DNA from: Coenobita brevimanus
Lineage: Eukaryota > Arthropoda > Malacostraca > Decapoda > Coenobitidae
Assembly: GCA_032717465.1 (NCBI GenBank)
Contig: JAVRFU010000174.1
Coordinates: forward strand, 111,554 to 175,553
Reading direction: 5' to 3'
DNA length: 64,000 bases
The notes beneath the pieces were generated by a model. The model searched no databases. It was not told where the DNA came from and saw only the letters and a program-made list of their open reading frames with translations. Each line of letters starts with the position of its first letter. Position 1 is the stretch's first letter. Of the stretch, positions 31,234 through 41,140 are shown piece by piece. The translations under genes were made by a program, and so were the position numbers.

Positions 31234-33438
31234 TTGAGAAACCTGTCACGTACCCCCAAAATTCCTCTCACGTACCCCTGGGGGTACGCGTACCCCAGGT
31301 TGAGAACCCCTGATCTACGACGTACATTGAGTTTCCTCAAGCAACAACTGCCAAGTGATTTATTGGAAGCAATATGTGAAACAGCTGATAAGAAATGTAA
31401 CAGAGAAACTTATTTCACACGCATCCGACTGCAAGAAAAACTTAGTGATTTGTGTAACCACAGTCCGTGGAGTATGTGTATGTTACCGAATTCCATCTTA
31501 AATCTTTCTACGTATGTACTGAGTCGTGTCGAGGAGCAAGTTTTAAATTTAGGTTTGTCCTTTGCCTTGAAACCAGGAAATGATGTAGCACTTGATTTTG
31601 TTTCTTCTACCTTTAACAGCAAGCTGGATATCCCGTGCCTTACTGGTTTAATAATTAGCAGTTTCATAGGAAATTTTGAATCCAATGACTCCATAGCACG
31701 ACGTTTTCGTTTGGCCCTTGAAAGTCTCAAGAAAAATGATTCTATTCTTATTACAAAAGTGGACAAAAGTAATTGTGTGGTCATTCTAGACAAACCTGAT
31801 TATGTGGAAAAGATGAACCACCTGTTGAGTGATGCCACTACTTACGAAAAACTTGTGTCATCCCCTCTCAAGAGGTTAGCCACAGACTTTAATAAGAAAG
31901 TCAAAAGCCTTTTAAAGGATGTGCCAAACATTGATGCAAGTAAGTTCATTCAAATTAATCCAAAATTACCTTACATTTATGGGTTACCAAAGACCCATAA
32001 ACCACAGATTCCCCTTCGTCCTATCATCTCACAGTGTGACTCATTCACTTACAAACTTTCAAAATTTCTAGCAAACAAATTAGCACCATTGGTTGGCACA
32101 TTCTCTAAATCCCATGTCCAAAACTCTACTGATTTTATTGATAAGATTAAGTCTCTCAGTTTCTCCAGTGGCAGGTTGGTCAGTTTTGATGTAGACTCGC
32201 TTTTTACTAAATTCCCTACTGAAGATGTAATTAGTTTCTTGGAAGAAAAATTACCTAATTGTAACATTGATCTCGGCATGCCACATGATGTCTTTCTCCA
32301 ACTTATTAGCCTTTGTGTGCGGTGTAATGCATTTTCTTTTGGTGATCAGTTTTTCATGCAAAAGTTTGGTATGGGTATGGGCTCGCCCCTCTCTCCAATT
32401 CTTAGTAACCTGTACATGGAATATTTTGAATCCAACCTTCTTACCACCATATCTCCTCAAAATTTAATTTGGTATAGGTATGTTGATGATGTGTTTTCAT
32501 TTTGGCCAGACGTATACGCTAACTTTGACGAGTTTCTTACAAAATTAAATGCACTGGTTCCCTCAATTAAATTTAAAGTTGAATGGGAAAATAATGGTTC
32601 CCTTCCATTTTTAGATGTATTTGTGCACAGGGATGAACTTGGGACACTTAGCTTTTCTGTATACAGGAAACCAACCCAGTGCAATTTGTATATACATTAT
32701 TATTCATATCACCACAGTTCCACTAAAATGTCAGTTATTTCTTCTATGTTCCTTAGATCACTCAGAATTAGTAGTCCCCAACATCTTGATACGGAAGACG
32801 CCAAGATATGGAAAATATTTTTAGATCTAAAATATCCCAGTTGGTTTATAAGGCAAGCGTATTTTAAAGCCAGAAAAGCCTTTTTTGTACCTAGACCAAC
32901 ATCACAAAGTCAGCAAAATAAGCCATACATCACGGTTCCGTATGTGTCAAATCTTAGCTTGGTGAAGTTTGTGAGTCATGATTTTAATGTAAACATTGCA
33001 TTTAGATATACTTCCACCTTAAGATTAATGCCGGTAAAGAATAAACCAATTAGTAACAAAACTGCAGGGGTATACAAAATTCCACGTAGAGACTGTGATT
33101 TGGTTTATGTTGGTGAAACGGGAAGGGATTTGGACACTCGCATTAAGGAACACAAGTATGCTTGTAAGATAGGCAACATAAATAACGCAGTGTACGTTCA
33201 CTCTTCGGAAAACGACCATAGAATCGACTGGAATTCTAGCCAAATATTGTACAAATGTAGTAACTATAAGAAACGTAGGATTGTGGAAGCTGTATGTATA
33301 GAGAGATATAATAATTTTAACCATGGTGAAGGAATGTATAAACTAGATCCAGTGATGAGAGGATTAGTGGCAAGGTCCTTGCCGCCCCTTGTAATCCCTC
33401 ACTCAGGTCGTGGACAGAGTAGAGGGAGAGTCAGGTGA
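31234..33438 (+). CDS. Penelope-like RT with GIY-YIG endonuclease
   Basis: An uninterrupted frame of about 734 codons. The first ~27 codons lie in the hAT end and have no ATG (the first base triplet is TTG); the first in-frame ATG is 31474 (residue 81). RT landmarks: YGLPKTHKP (249-257), RPIIS, FDVDSLFT (318-325, motif A), GMGMGSPLSPILSNLYMEY (379-397) and YVDD (416-419, catalytic). A linker with RKPT-CN and HYYSYHHSS follows. The GIY-YIG endonuclease spans about 610-700: GVYKIP, VYVGETGRDLDTRIKEH and IVEAVCIERYN, with the catalytic Glu in the last. Penelope enzymes nick DNA with GIY-YIG and prime reverse transcription. The catalytic part looks intact. The N-terminus is probably truncated or replaced by hAT sequence, so autonomous function is doubtful. 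Confidence 0.9.
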   Translation: MRNLSRTPKIPLTYPWGYAYPRLRTPDLRRTLSFLKQQLPSDLLEAICETADKKCNRETYFTRIRLQEKLSDLCNHSPWSMCMLPNSILNLSTYVLSRVEEQVLNLGLSFALKPGNDVALDFVSSTFNSKLDIPCLTGLIISSFIGNFESNDSIARRFRLALESLKKNDSILITKVDKSNCVVILDKPDYVEKMNHLLSDATTYEKLVSSPLKRLATDFNKKVKSLLKDVPNIDASKFIQINPKLPYIYGLPKTHKPQIPLRPIISQCDSFTYKLSKFLANKLAPLVGTFSKSHVQNSTDFIDKIKSLSFSSGRLVSFDVDSLFTKFPTEDVISFLEEKLPNCNIDLGMPHDVFLQLISLCVRCNAFSFGDQFFMQKFGMGMGSPLSPILSNLYMEYFESNLLTTISPQNLIWYRYVDDVFSFWPDVYANFDEFLTKLNALVPSIKFKVEWENNGSLPFLDVFVHRDELGTLSFSVYRKPTQCNLYIHYYSYHHSSTKMSVISSMFLRSLRISSPQHLDTEDAKIWKIFLDLKYPSWFIRQAYFKARKAFFVPRPTSQSQQNKPYITVPYVSNLSLVKFVSHDFNVNIAFRYTSTLRLMPVKNKPISNKTAGVYKIPRRDCDLVYVGETGRDLDTRIKEHKYACKIGNINNAVYVHSSENDHRIDWNSSQILYKCSNYKKRRIVEAVCIERYNNFNHGEGMYKLDPVMRGLVARSLPPLVIPHSGRGQSRGRVR

Positions 33439-33640
33439 GGTCACATCAGGTGTGGTTGGGTAAACGTGTCCTCACCCTGCATATAAGCAGCTTCTCAGCA
33501 TTTGTATGTACCACTCTTGGTCTGTAGATCCACTGAAGAGGGCGACAGCTGTCGCCGAAACTGTTTGGAATACGTCTATTTTCGTCTGCCAGTGTGGGTT
33601 TTTGTATCCTCTCTCAAGACAAATTTAAATATTTGGTAAA
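31313..33640 (+). mobile_element. Penelope-like element (PLE)
   Basis: Starts at the right end of a hAT element and runs past the ORF stop (33438) through about 200 nt of terminal sequence with a hammerhead-like core (33533-33561) and a TGTGGGTTTTTGTATCC end. Both features recur at the palindrome at 54249-54822. Whether a second pseudo-LTR existed upstream is not visible. Confidence 0.85.
33533..33561 (+). ncRNA. Hammerhead-ribozyme-like core of the PLE
   Basis: CTGAAGA (33533-33539) fits the CUGANGA box. A 6-bp stem GGCGAC/GTCGCC with an AGCT loop follows, then GAAAC (33557-33561). Penelope-like elements are known to carry hammerhead ribozymes in their terminal repeats. One extra base sits between the box and the stem. 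The cleavage-site helix was not resolved by eye. Confidence 0.6.
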
Positions 33641-34038
33641 ACAGAAAGAGTTTGTTACCTTTCCATGTTGTCACATCATATCAGAAGCTAAAACCTGAGG
33701 ATTACAGGACTATGCTGAGGTGGTATGAGGGACTGTATTGATGAAGGCTATGTTAATCGTTCTGAATAAAATAATCTCAAATTGAAATGTCATAGAGGTG
33801 AAAGGGTTTAAGTACTATATGGTATTTTTCCTTACAGATCTGTACTTGGATGTTAAAGCTTCAGGATAAGAGGGTTAGAGGACAGTACCAGTGTGCTGTG
33901 CGAGACTAGTCTTGGTTTCCAAAGTGCAACCCAGTAAATTGGAGAGGTCCATCCCTTCACTGGAATACAAAGACATGCACATTATTCATCTTCTCTTCAA
34001 GCATCAGATCAGGAAGGTATTGTGGTCTTTTTAAATTT
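33641..34038. other. Unassigned stretch
   Basis: No gene or shared repeat recognised. Confidence 0.35.
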
Positions 34039-34415
34039 TATCTATCTATCTATTTATTGCCAGATGCCATAATCCCGTACGGGGTGGCCATTTGACTCTG
34101 AGTTATTTGTTTTACAGGGAGGAGCACTAACCCTCCACCAACCCACTTGACACGTATGGAGCACGTATGTTTTGGTTATATGGTTACCACCCAGCGTTGT
34201 AAATGGTTTCTTGGCTTACAGGAAACCATTTGGCTTGTCACTCAATGTAAAGCCACCTGTAATGGAAAGAAAAGCAATAAGAAGTGACAGGAAAGATGGG
34301 AGAAATAGGAAGAGAGGAGGGCAGGCACAGAAAAAGAATGATAAAGGCTAAGGAAGAAGTAGGCAGCACTACATCAAGTGAGTGGATGATGGTCGCCACC
34401 ACCTACCATGATGCT
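34039..34415 (-). mobile_element. SINE family A, full-length copy
   Basis: Minus strand 5' to 3': the body (GGTAGGTGGTGGCGACCATC, CATCCACTCACTTGATGTAG), a C/T-rich block, a CTTTACATTGAGTGACAAGC then AAATGGTTTCCTGTAAGCC core, a family A module (CCAACCCACTTGACACG region, reversed), and the LINE A-like terminus GGATTATGGCATCTGGCAAT with its AATAGATAGATAG tail. No A or B box was found in the family A module. Confidence 0.85.
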
Positions 34416-34499
34416 TGTTATTCATTTATTTATTTTACGCGTCGTATTCTGGTATTCGTATTGCTACAGCTCAGAACTGAAGACAGAGACAGTAATATT

Positions 34500-34715
34500 A
34501 GGACAAGTTAGAGTGAAAGGAGTATAAGAGAGTGTATATGAGTTAGGTGGAGAGACGAGTAGTGGGAGACCGAGAATAATGAGGTGGAGGGATGCGGTGG
34601 AGAGGTATATGAACGATGCTGGTGTGAGTTGAAGGAGAGGCAGCCTGATGATGCATGACAGGATAACATGGAGGTGGTTTGTTTGTGGTCATCCCTCCAG
34701 AGATTAGTTTTAGAT
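34500..34715 (+). mobile_element. LINE family A, old 3' fragment
   Basis: GTGTATATGAGTTAGGTGGA, GGGAGACCGAGAATAATGAG and GTGGTTTGTTTGTGGTCATC correspond to the C-terminal codons of LINE A, but with many changes and no TAGA tail. Old copy. Confidence 0.7.
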
Positions 34716-34877
34716 ATAAGAAAGAGCACCGAGATATAAATACATCCATAGTAGCAAGTCAATTGATTTTTCTTTTCTGTTGCTCTGTAAGGTCTTCTCT
34801 CAGCTTAACATAATCCTGGAGTTTTTCCTTGAATATATATCTTTATTAATCTATGCTACGTTCAGTGTAGGGTCGGA

Positions 34878-35085
34878 CCTTACAGTCGGAGGGAGAGTGA
34901 TAGCCAGAATTAACTTCCATGCTGACGAGGTGCCAGTGGGAGATGGGTGTCCGTAGGAGGGATGATGCATATGAAAGTGGAGAAATATGAGGGGGAGTGA
35001 AAGGCAGAATTAACTACCACATGCTGGCAAAGTACATCTGGGAATGGGATGGGTGTGTAGGGAGTGTGATGTTTGTGAAAGTGGA
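34878..35085 (+). repeat. Tandem duplication, ~110-bp unit
   Basis: GGGAGAGTGATAGCCAGAATTAACTTCCATGCTG at the left is repeated from about 34991 as GGGAGTGAAAGGCAGAATTA followed by ACTACCACATGCTG, and each copy continues with a GGGAGATGGGTGT-like and a GAAAGTGGA word. Two diverged units; no coding frame. The rest of 34716-35348 holds nothing recognised. Confidence 0.6.
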
Positions 35086-35347
35086 AATATTGTAAAGTAT
35101 TGGTTATGTTTATGCGTCAGAGTGTGTGTATGTCAATGGTAGAAGTAATATGGTGTGAATATATGTAAGTATATATTATCTTTATTGATAGACAGTGGGT
35201 GATTCTGTACTTAGGAAATAAGAGGCTTTACGAAATGTTGATATACATATTTAGACACCACGTTATGGAGATGGTTTGTGTAATATCCTACAGAGACACA
35301 CAGCCACACCTCCATACACAGGCACACCTTCATACACAGCCACACCT

Positions 35348-35463
<116 letters not shown>

Positions 35464-35587
35464 CCTCTTCCCTTCAGTAGAGCTTCACCCATCTCAGGAG
35501 AAATCTCTAGACGCTGGCAGGAGTAGAGGAGACTGTTGACAACCCAGTTACCTTGAGCCAATTATAATCATCAGGTTGTACCAGTTA

Positions 35588-35591
35588 AATA

Positions 35592-35626
<35 letters not shown>
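35588..35626 (+). repeat. (AAT)n microsatellite
   Basis: AATAATAAT run grading into AATGAT. Confidence 0.85.
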
Positions 35627-36195
35627 AAGAAGGTGTCATGATGTTGAATAAGTAAGGAATTTTCACATAAAACCATCACTGATATTATGCACCCGTACTG
35701 ATGGATGAGTAAATGGGGAGTGTGTCGTCCTGTCTCGGCTACCTCCCTTTCCTTGGGGGAAGCAGCCTGGGTATATAGATAGATAGACAGAATGATGTGT
35801 TGATTTTATCTGTATGATATCTTAATTAGGAACTCAAAATGTGGCATGCAGGCTAATAAATCTGATCCCTGCTAGTCTTACATTAGTGACCGTCAAAAAC
35901 TGAGGTCTTTAATTCTCCTTTGGTCTCATAGTTTTAAGATTAAGGACTAAATTAAGACGAAGTATTGAAGGAGTCTGTATTATTTCTGTGTATTTTTTTC
36001 ATGCAAGGAAGAATGAACCCAAGGCCATTTTTCCTGGATACCTCTATGACAGGTTTTCCTCATTTATTTATACAGTTTTCTTATCTTTTTTATTTTCATT
36101 ACCATTTTCCTGATGTTCTCTGCGTGTTCCTCTCCGCCAAATTCCTAACAGTAAGTGCTAGCAATACAATATACTAACACTATTTCATTTTTCAG
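35627..36195. other. Unassigned stretch with a small TAGA-tailed remnant
   Basis: CTTTCCTTGGGGGAAGCAGC then CTGGGTATATAGATAGATAG at 35745-35790 looks like the end of another TAGA-tailed retroelement with no other copy here. The remainder is AT-rich, ending in the acceptor TTCATTTTTCAG of the next exon. Confidence 0.4.
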
Positions 36196-36341
36196 AGAGA
36201 AGGAACCAAAGGCTGAACACAAACGCAAGATAGTCAAACAAGCAAGCCAACGTCAAGACCATGCTGTACCTGGACACACAGCGTTAGAAAAATGGAGGTC
36301 GAAGGCAGGGGGAGATGCACACCAGAATTTTGGCAATGCAG
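36196..36341 (+). CDS. Basic candidate host exon
   Basis: Acceptor ATTTCATTTTTCAG ends at 36195 and donor AATGCAG|GTGAAT has GT at 36342-36343. One base completes a codon, then the frame is open for 48 codons: EKEPKAEHKRKIVKQASQRQ, DHAVPGHTALEKWRSKAGG and DAHQNFGNA, leaving one base (phase 1). The entry phase 2 equals the exit phase of the exon at 24201-24466. Read through, the junction gives a Lys/Glu-rich run that looks natural, but only if the TAA at 24456 is ignored. No domain recognised. A possible next exon at 40126 would add a stop immediately. Confidence 0.45.
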
Positions 36342-36406
36342 GTGAATGATTACAAGACACGTAGTATTTTTCCACATCATTTCATCAACTCCCCCACCTC
36401 TCTCTT

Positions 36407-36409
<3 letters not shown>

Positions 36410-36456
<47 letters not shown>

Positions 36457-36484
36457 TACATTACATTACATTACATTACATTAA
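36410..36484 (+). repeat. (CA)n followed by (ATTAC)n
   Basis: About 22 CA units run directly into five to six ATTAC pentamers. LINE A sequence begins within ten bases of the end. Confidence 0.9.
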
Positions 36485-36492
36485 CCCTTCCA

Positions 36493-36930
36493 CTACAGTG
36501 AGGAGATGGAAGGAGCACTTTGAGGATTTGTTGAATGTAGAGGGTGACAACAGTGCGAGTATAAGTGGTTGGGGAATGGCTGGGAGAAGAAAAGATGAGA
36601 GGAGGGAGGAAGAGATCAGTAGGGCGGAAATAGTGGAAGCAATGAAGAGGATCAAGAAGGGAAAGGCCCCAGGGATTGATGAAGTGTGTGGTGAAATGCT
36701 GAGGTATGGGGGTGAGATTGTTGTGGAATGGATATGGAAGTTGTGTAGATTGGCTTGGGAAGAGGGAAGGGTTCCAGAGGACTGGAAATCAGGTATAATT
36801 GTTCCTTTATACAAAGGAAAAGGGGAGAGAGAAGTATGTGGTAACCATAGGGGTATTTGCCTTCTTAGTGTGACTGGTAAAATATATGGTAGAATACTCA
36901 TTGATAGGGTTAGGCATATGACAGAGGAGC
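36493..36930 (+). mobile_element. LINE family A internal fragment
   Basis: An open frame covers the start of the RT: VRRWKEHFEDLLNVEGDNSA, SISGWGMAGRRKDERREEEI, RAEIVEAMKRIKKGKAPGID, VPEDWKSGIIVPLYKGKG, NHRGICLLSVTGKIYGRILI and DRVRHMTEEP. It has neither 5' nor 3' end: the left border is a microsatellite and the right border (36931) is a SINE A terminus. The fragment has no stops but differs from A1/A2 at many positions, so it belongs to a sister subfamily. Confidence 0.8.
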
Positions 36931-37252
36931 CATAATCCCGTAAGGGGTGGCCATTTGACTTTGAGTTATTTGTTTTACAGGGAGGGGCACTAACCCTCCA
37001 CCAACCCACTTGCTGACATGTAGGGAACACGTATGATTTGGTTATATGGTTACCACCCAGCGTTGTAAATGGTTTCTTGGCTTACAGGAAACCATTTGAC
37101 TTGTCACTCAATGTAAAGCCACCTGTAATGGAAAGAAAAACTATAAGTAGTGACAGAAAAGATGGGAGCAATAGGAAGAGAGGAGGCCAGGCACAGAAAA
37201 AAATGATAAAGGCTAAGGAAGAAGTAGGCAGCACTACATCAAGTGAGTGGAT
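36931..37252 (-). mobile_element. SINE family A copy
   Basis: Reads CCATAATCCCGTAAGGGGTG, then the family A module, the core and the body up to TCAAGTGAGTGGAT. The TAGA tail is missing where it joins LINE A sequence (GAGGAGCCATAATC), so this junction may be a recombination between LINE and SINE 3' ends. Confidence 0.8.
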
Positions 37253-37832
37253 TGCCTTTCAAAATGTATTGACCTGTATTAAAGCCAGTCCTTTTACCAT
37301 AGCTTGGCCCAGATTTTTGTCCTTTTGCAGCTTACTTCACATAACATACCAGCACAGTAAGACAATGTTACAGCTTTGCATCCTTTCCATAGCACTTCTT
37401 TGTGACTAGCATCATCTTTTAGTATTGATATCTTGTTACAGGTCAGTGCTTAAGATGGAATGATGGAAATTTTAGACTGAGTTAGAGTAAAAGGGTATAG
37501 TATAATTAACCCATGGATTGCGAGCCACAGCTCAGGCTGTGCTAACCTTCCAGTGGCCGTGCATCAATGCTAACCACTCCACCCCCATGCAGACTTACAC
37601 ATGGCGCTATGCAAAGACGAAGAGAGAGAGTTTTTCTTTTTCACCGGATGATGGCCTGGATGTTTCTCTTCAAGTTTATAATAAACAAAAACTAACAATT
37701 TTTTTTTTTAATTTTTCACTTCACTCCCCCTATGCAGACTTATGCATGGTGCTATGCAAAAATGGAAAGAGAGAGAGAGAGAGATTTTTTTTTTTCACCA
37801 GATGATGCCCTGGATGTTCATCTCCAAGTTTA

Positions 37833-38207
37833 TCTATCTATCTATTGCCAGACGCCACAGTCCCGTAAGGGGTGGCCATTTGACTCAGAGTTATTTGTTT
37901 TATGGGGAGGGGCACTAATCCTCCACCAACCCACTTGTTGACACGTAGGGAGCACGTATGGGTTGGTTATATGGTTACCACCCAGTGTTGTAAGTGGTTT
38001 CTTGGGTTACAGGAAACCATTTGGCTTGTCACTCAATGTAAAGCCACCTGTAAAGGAAAAAAAAGCAATAAGAAGTGACAGGAAAGATGGGAGAAATAGG
38101 AAGAGAGGAGGGCAGGCACAGAAAAAGAATAAGGCTAAGGAAGACATAGGCAGCACTACATCAAGTGAGTGGATGATTGTTGCCAGCACCAACCACCAAT
38201 AATAACC
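37833..38207 (-). mobile_element. SINE family A copy nested in the TTAA element
   Basis: TATCTATCTATCTATTGCCA, the reversed module with CCACCAACCCACTTGTTGAC, the AAGTGGTTTCTTGGGTTACA core, and the body to CCAGCACCAACCACC. Complete at both ends; no TSD recognised. Confidence 0.85.
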
Positions 38208-38299
38208 AGTAACCAATAAATAATAACCAGTAATAAATAATAAACAATAAACAATAAATCAACGGAAATACATAACATACGAACATCCTAAATATTTCG

Positions 38300-39075
38300 G
38301 GGGCTGAATGTTTACAAAATTTCGGCAAGGACACGAAAAAACCCGACATCCTTTAAATATCTGCAAACAACAATATTCTCCCACCAAACTACACTTATTT
38401 ATCTCCACTGCCATGTATAACAACAGTAAGCAGAATTAAGTGGGGAAATTAGCTGTAAGTAAGGAAAATATGGAGGCAGAGCAGGATACTTAACTTACTA
38501 CGCCAGCCATCTTCGACGTCAAATCTTACAAGGATGCCAAATATCACCTCAATACAGCCACTTACCCTCACATACGTACACCCAAATAATCTCTAGTTGC
38601 TTCTCTAACACCAATGAGTAGAATTATGTCAGTAAATTAGATGGAAGCGCCGAAAAACGAATCGGGGCAGAATACCTAAGCTAGCCTTCTTCGACGTCTG
38701 TTCTTCCATTTACACCACCATTCATTCAATCACCTCAAAACACGAATATTTCTTTCACATACTTACTCCCTAGTACGCTCCATTAACTTATTTAATATTA
38801 ATGAGCAGAATAATGCACGTAAATCAGATGCTAGAGGTAAAATCATGGAAGTGGACCAGGATACTCATGAAGCCAGCCTTCTTCAACGTCTGCTTGGAAT
38901 TTGTTGCCCTTTCTGATCACGAAACACGAATACTCACTAGAAATGCTCACCTCTATGTTATCTCCATTGCCATATCTAATTTTCACAAACACAATAATAC
39001 AAGTAAATTAACTGTAACCGCTTGAAAATGTGGAATCAAGGCAGGATACTCACCTCATCACTCCTAAATGTTCTC
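38300..39075. repeat. Four-unit tandem array, ~187-bp period
   Basis: The word CAGGATACT (or CAGAATACC) occurs at about 38482, 38665, 38857 and 39042. CTTCGACGTC, CTTCGACGTC and CTTCAACGTC follow it at 38511, 38689 and 38881. Each unit also has ATCTC-ATTG, AATGAGTAGAATTA-GT-like and GTAAATTA words in the same order. The units are clearly diverged, so the array is old. No coding frame. Confidence 0.75.
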
Positions 39076-39189
39076 TTGAAACATCCAAGTTTATAATGAA
39101 CAATATATATATATATATATTTTTTTTTTCACGCCATGGGTGGGATAAAGAAAGGTAAATGCGTAATCAACGGGTTAAGATTGTTTTAT

Positions 39190-39400
39190 TTGTAGTTGTG
39201 GTATGTGGTGGTTTAGAGGTTAGAATGCCCCATATGGAGTGACAGAATTGCATAAGTTCTATCCCCAAGTGGTGACTGGAGGCTTTTTAGTCATGTAATG
39301 CCACCAAGGGCAGCTAGCTGGTTATCTACCCTTAAATGTACTGGACTGCAGTAGCCTAGCCCTGGGCCTGTTTTGTGAAGCTAAGTGGCAAAGTACAGCC
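39190..39400 (+). mobile_element. SINE family C copy
   Basis: TGGTGGTTTAGAGGTTAGAA contains an A-box-like word, and GTTCTATCCCC stands at the B-box position. Then CATGTAATGCCACCAAGGGC, CTACCCTTAAATGTACTGGA and TAGCCTAGCCCTGGGCC. The same layout recurs at 45540-45740. Confidence 0.6.
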
Positions 39401-39689
39401 CCACACTCTCTCTCACAGCATTTCTTCATGACTAGTGTAATTTTGTAGTTTCCTCTTATTGTTAAAACAGCATTGAGAGTGGGGAGAGGGCAATTTTGGG
39501 TCAGGTTAAAGTGAGCTTAGTGCAGTGCTAGAGAAATCATCAGTAGGCTGTGGGACGGGTGGGGGAGAGGGCACCAAATGTACATAGTTTAGGTGAGGTA
39601 AGCAAGACTATGAATCTGTATGCCTGTCAGTCTGTCTCTCTGTTTATTTATCAGTCTAGCTGTTTATCTATTTGTCTGTCTCGAGATAT

Positions 39690-39950
39690 CTTAATACTGT
39701 AAATGATCACCACAAATGGATCACCTCTGTGTTACCATATCCTCTGCCATTTGGTTGCCCTTCATCCAGTTTACACCTTTTCTGAAATCTCTCTCCATTC
39801 CCTCCTTCCATCTCATCATCAGTCTCCCCCTCCCACACATGCACATTTCCAGCCAGTCTCTTACTTTCTGCTCCTCCACATGGCCAGACCATCTCAAAAT
39901 GCTTTCATGCACATCATCATTAGCACCACAACTTCCTTTCACTTTATCAT
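39690..39950 (-). mobile_element. LINE family A, diverged 3' fragment
   Basis: On the minus strand: a short CGANDDVHESILRWSGHVEE block, DDEMEGGNGERFQKR and DEGQPNGRGYGNTEVIHLW, corresponding to the VIGSVMRNTLRWFGHVERM and RMRWRDGVERYM region of family A. Strongly diverged; the tail is missing. Confidence 0.6.
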
Positions 39951-39959
39951 TTGTTGTTG

Positions 39960-40428
39960 CTTATGAATTTGCTTGTAATTTTAGCAAACCTTATTACAAG
40001 GATGTCAATACCTCATAGTTATTATTATTGTTGCTGTGGCACGTTAGGTGTACCTGTTATTCCAAAACCTTAAGCAGATGAATCGCAAATGGTGATGATG
40101 GTATTAATGATATTTTTTTCCACAGGTTGAGTGAAATGGCACATTGGAGCAGGCAGTGTACCAGAGCCATGTGCCAGTGGACCCCAGATGACGATGTAGG
40201 GAATTGTAGCTTTGGCTAGGCAACTGAGTTGGTAGGATGTGATGTGGGTAACCCAGGGATTCAGGTTCAGACAGGCCCAAAATGGGCACAAAACAGGAGG
40301 GTTTGGCTCTTCTGTCAGTGTTCAGGTTTGGAATTTTCATCATTTTATTCCCTCTCCAAATAATTGCAGCCAAACCTAGATCTAGGTATAGCATGGTTAA
40401 GGATAGCATAAAATTTCTGAGTGCTATA
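39960..40428. other. Unassigned stretch with an acceptor-like site
   Basis: TATTTTTTTCCACAG ends at 40125. In the phase left by the exon at 36341 a TGA would follow after one codon. Otherwise nothing recognised. Confidence 0.35.
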
Positions 40429-40931
40429 GTCCTTTCACCGCAAGAAATCCGTTCAGGGTGGGGCCCACCTGGTGAATCACCTTTAGCGATGCTGCCAAAT
40501 CAACCGTAGTACGTGCCTCTCTCTCTCTCTCTTATTTCCCATCTATGTGCTATTTGAAATTGTTGTTTATATTCTGTATATAGTAAAGGAAGCTATATAG
40601 TACATTGAGTATCACTTTTTAGAATTATAACAACGATTTGAATGAATTATATGACACGTGGCAGCGCTTATTTCCCATGTTGCCACGCCGAGGTCGGCGA
40701 GGGACCCAGGGTCACTCCCTGTCTAGCACAACAAGACATAGCAGCTGAACATTTCGTAGAGTCATTCTTCGTCAATATAACAGAAAGTTCTGATGACGAA
40801 GAAGATTATGATTAAAGATCAGAGAGAGGATTAGGCCTATAGGGGAAACCTCTTAAAAATAAAACGCGCCTAGACTTTTACCTCATAGGTGGTGTGGAAA
40901 AAAAGTTGAAAATAAATAATAAATATATACA

Positions 40932-41002
<71 letters not shown>

Positions 41003-41129
41003 GGTGAGATGGGGGTAGGTAGGGAGACAGAGTGATAATCCGATAATTGGTGGTCAAATTGGCAACGTCGCACTCGGGGGAATTCCAACTTCTGCCACAC
41101 CCTGAACGGACCTCTTGCTGCGAAAGGAG
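40429..41129. mobile_element. Uncharacterised TIR element with TATA flanks
   Basis: About 37-bp imperfect terminal inverted repeats: GTCCTTTCACCGCAAG then AATCCGTTCAGGGTGGGGC at the left, against the complement of CTCCTTTCGCAGCAAG then GGTCCGTTCAGGGTGTGGC at the right. TATA stands outside both (40425-40428, 41130-41133). Inside, a short frame at about 40679-40815 ends FVESFFVNITESSDDEEDYD and a stop, an acidic C-terminus of unknown origin. I could not assign the superfamily. Confidence 0.6.
40937..40997 (+). repeat. (TA)n(GA)n microsatellite
   Basis: About 14 TA units followed directly by about 16 GA units, inside the TIR element. Confidence 0.95.
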
Positions 41130-41140
41130 TATAGTGATAT

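Larger units (their letters stand above)
29944..31312 (-). mobile_element. hAT element, internally rearranged
   Basis: Perfect 16-bp terminal inverted repeats CAGGGGTTCTCAACCT (29944-29959) and its complement (31297-31312), followed inward at both ends by GTACCCC motifs. Such ends are typical of Charlie/ZBED-type hAT transposons. A transposase C-terminus lies at 30632-30800 on the minus strand. The flanking 8-mers (AAGTACTG left, ATCTACGA right) do not match, so the TSD has decayed or one flank was exchanged. A Penelope element begins at the right edge. Confidence 0.8.
37510..39174. mobile_element. piggyBac-type non-autonomous element, TTAA TSD
   Basis: TTAA at 37506-37509 and 39175-39178 flank ends CCCATGGATTGCG and the complement of CCCGTTGATTACG. 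A CCC start next to TTAA is the piggyBac hallmark. Inside, a ~150-bp duplication carries CATGCAGACTTACACATGGC with CACCGGATGATGGCCTGGAT (37583-37680) and CTATGCAGACTTATGCATGG with CACCAGATGATGCCCTGGAT (37730-37830). A SINE A copy (37833-38207) and a tandem array (38300-39075) lie within it. No transposase was seen. Confidence 0.65.

Noticed and set aside
38300..39075. CRISPR-like array
   Set aside because: The units are diverged and ~187 bp long, with no short exact repeats or spacers, in a eukaryotic context.
40126..40230. Coding exon after TTTTTTTCCACAG
   Set aside because: In the phase left by the exon at 36341 it stops after one codon; the alternative phase gives a short unrecognised peptide.
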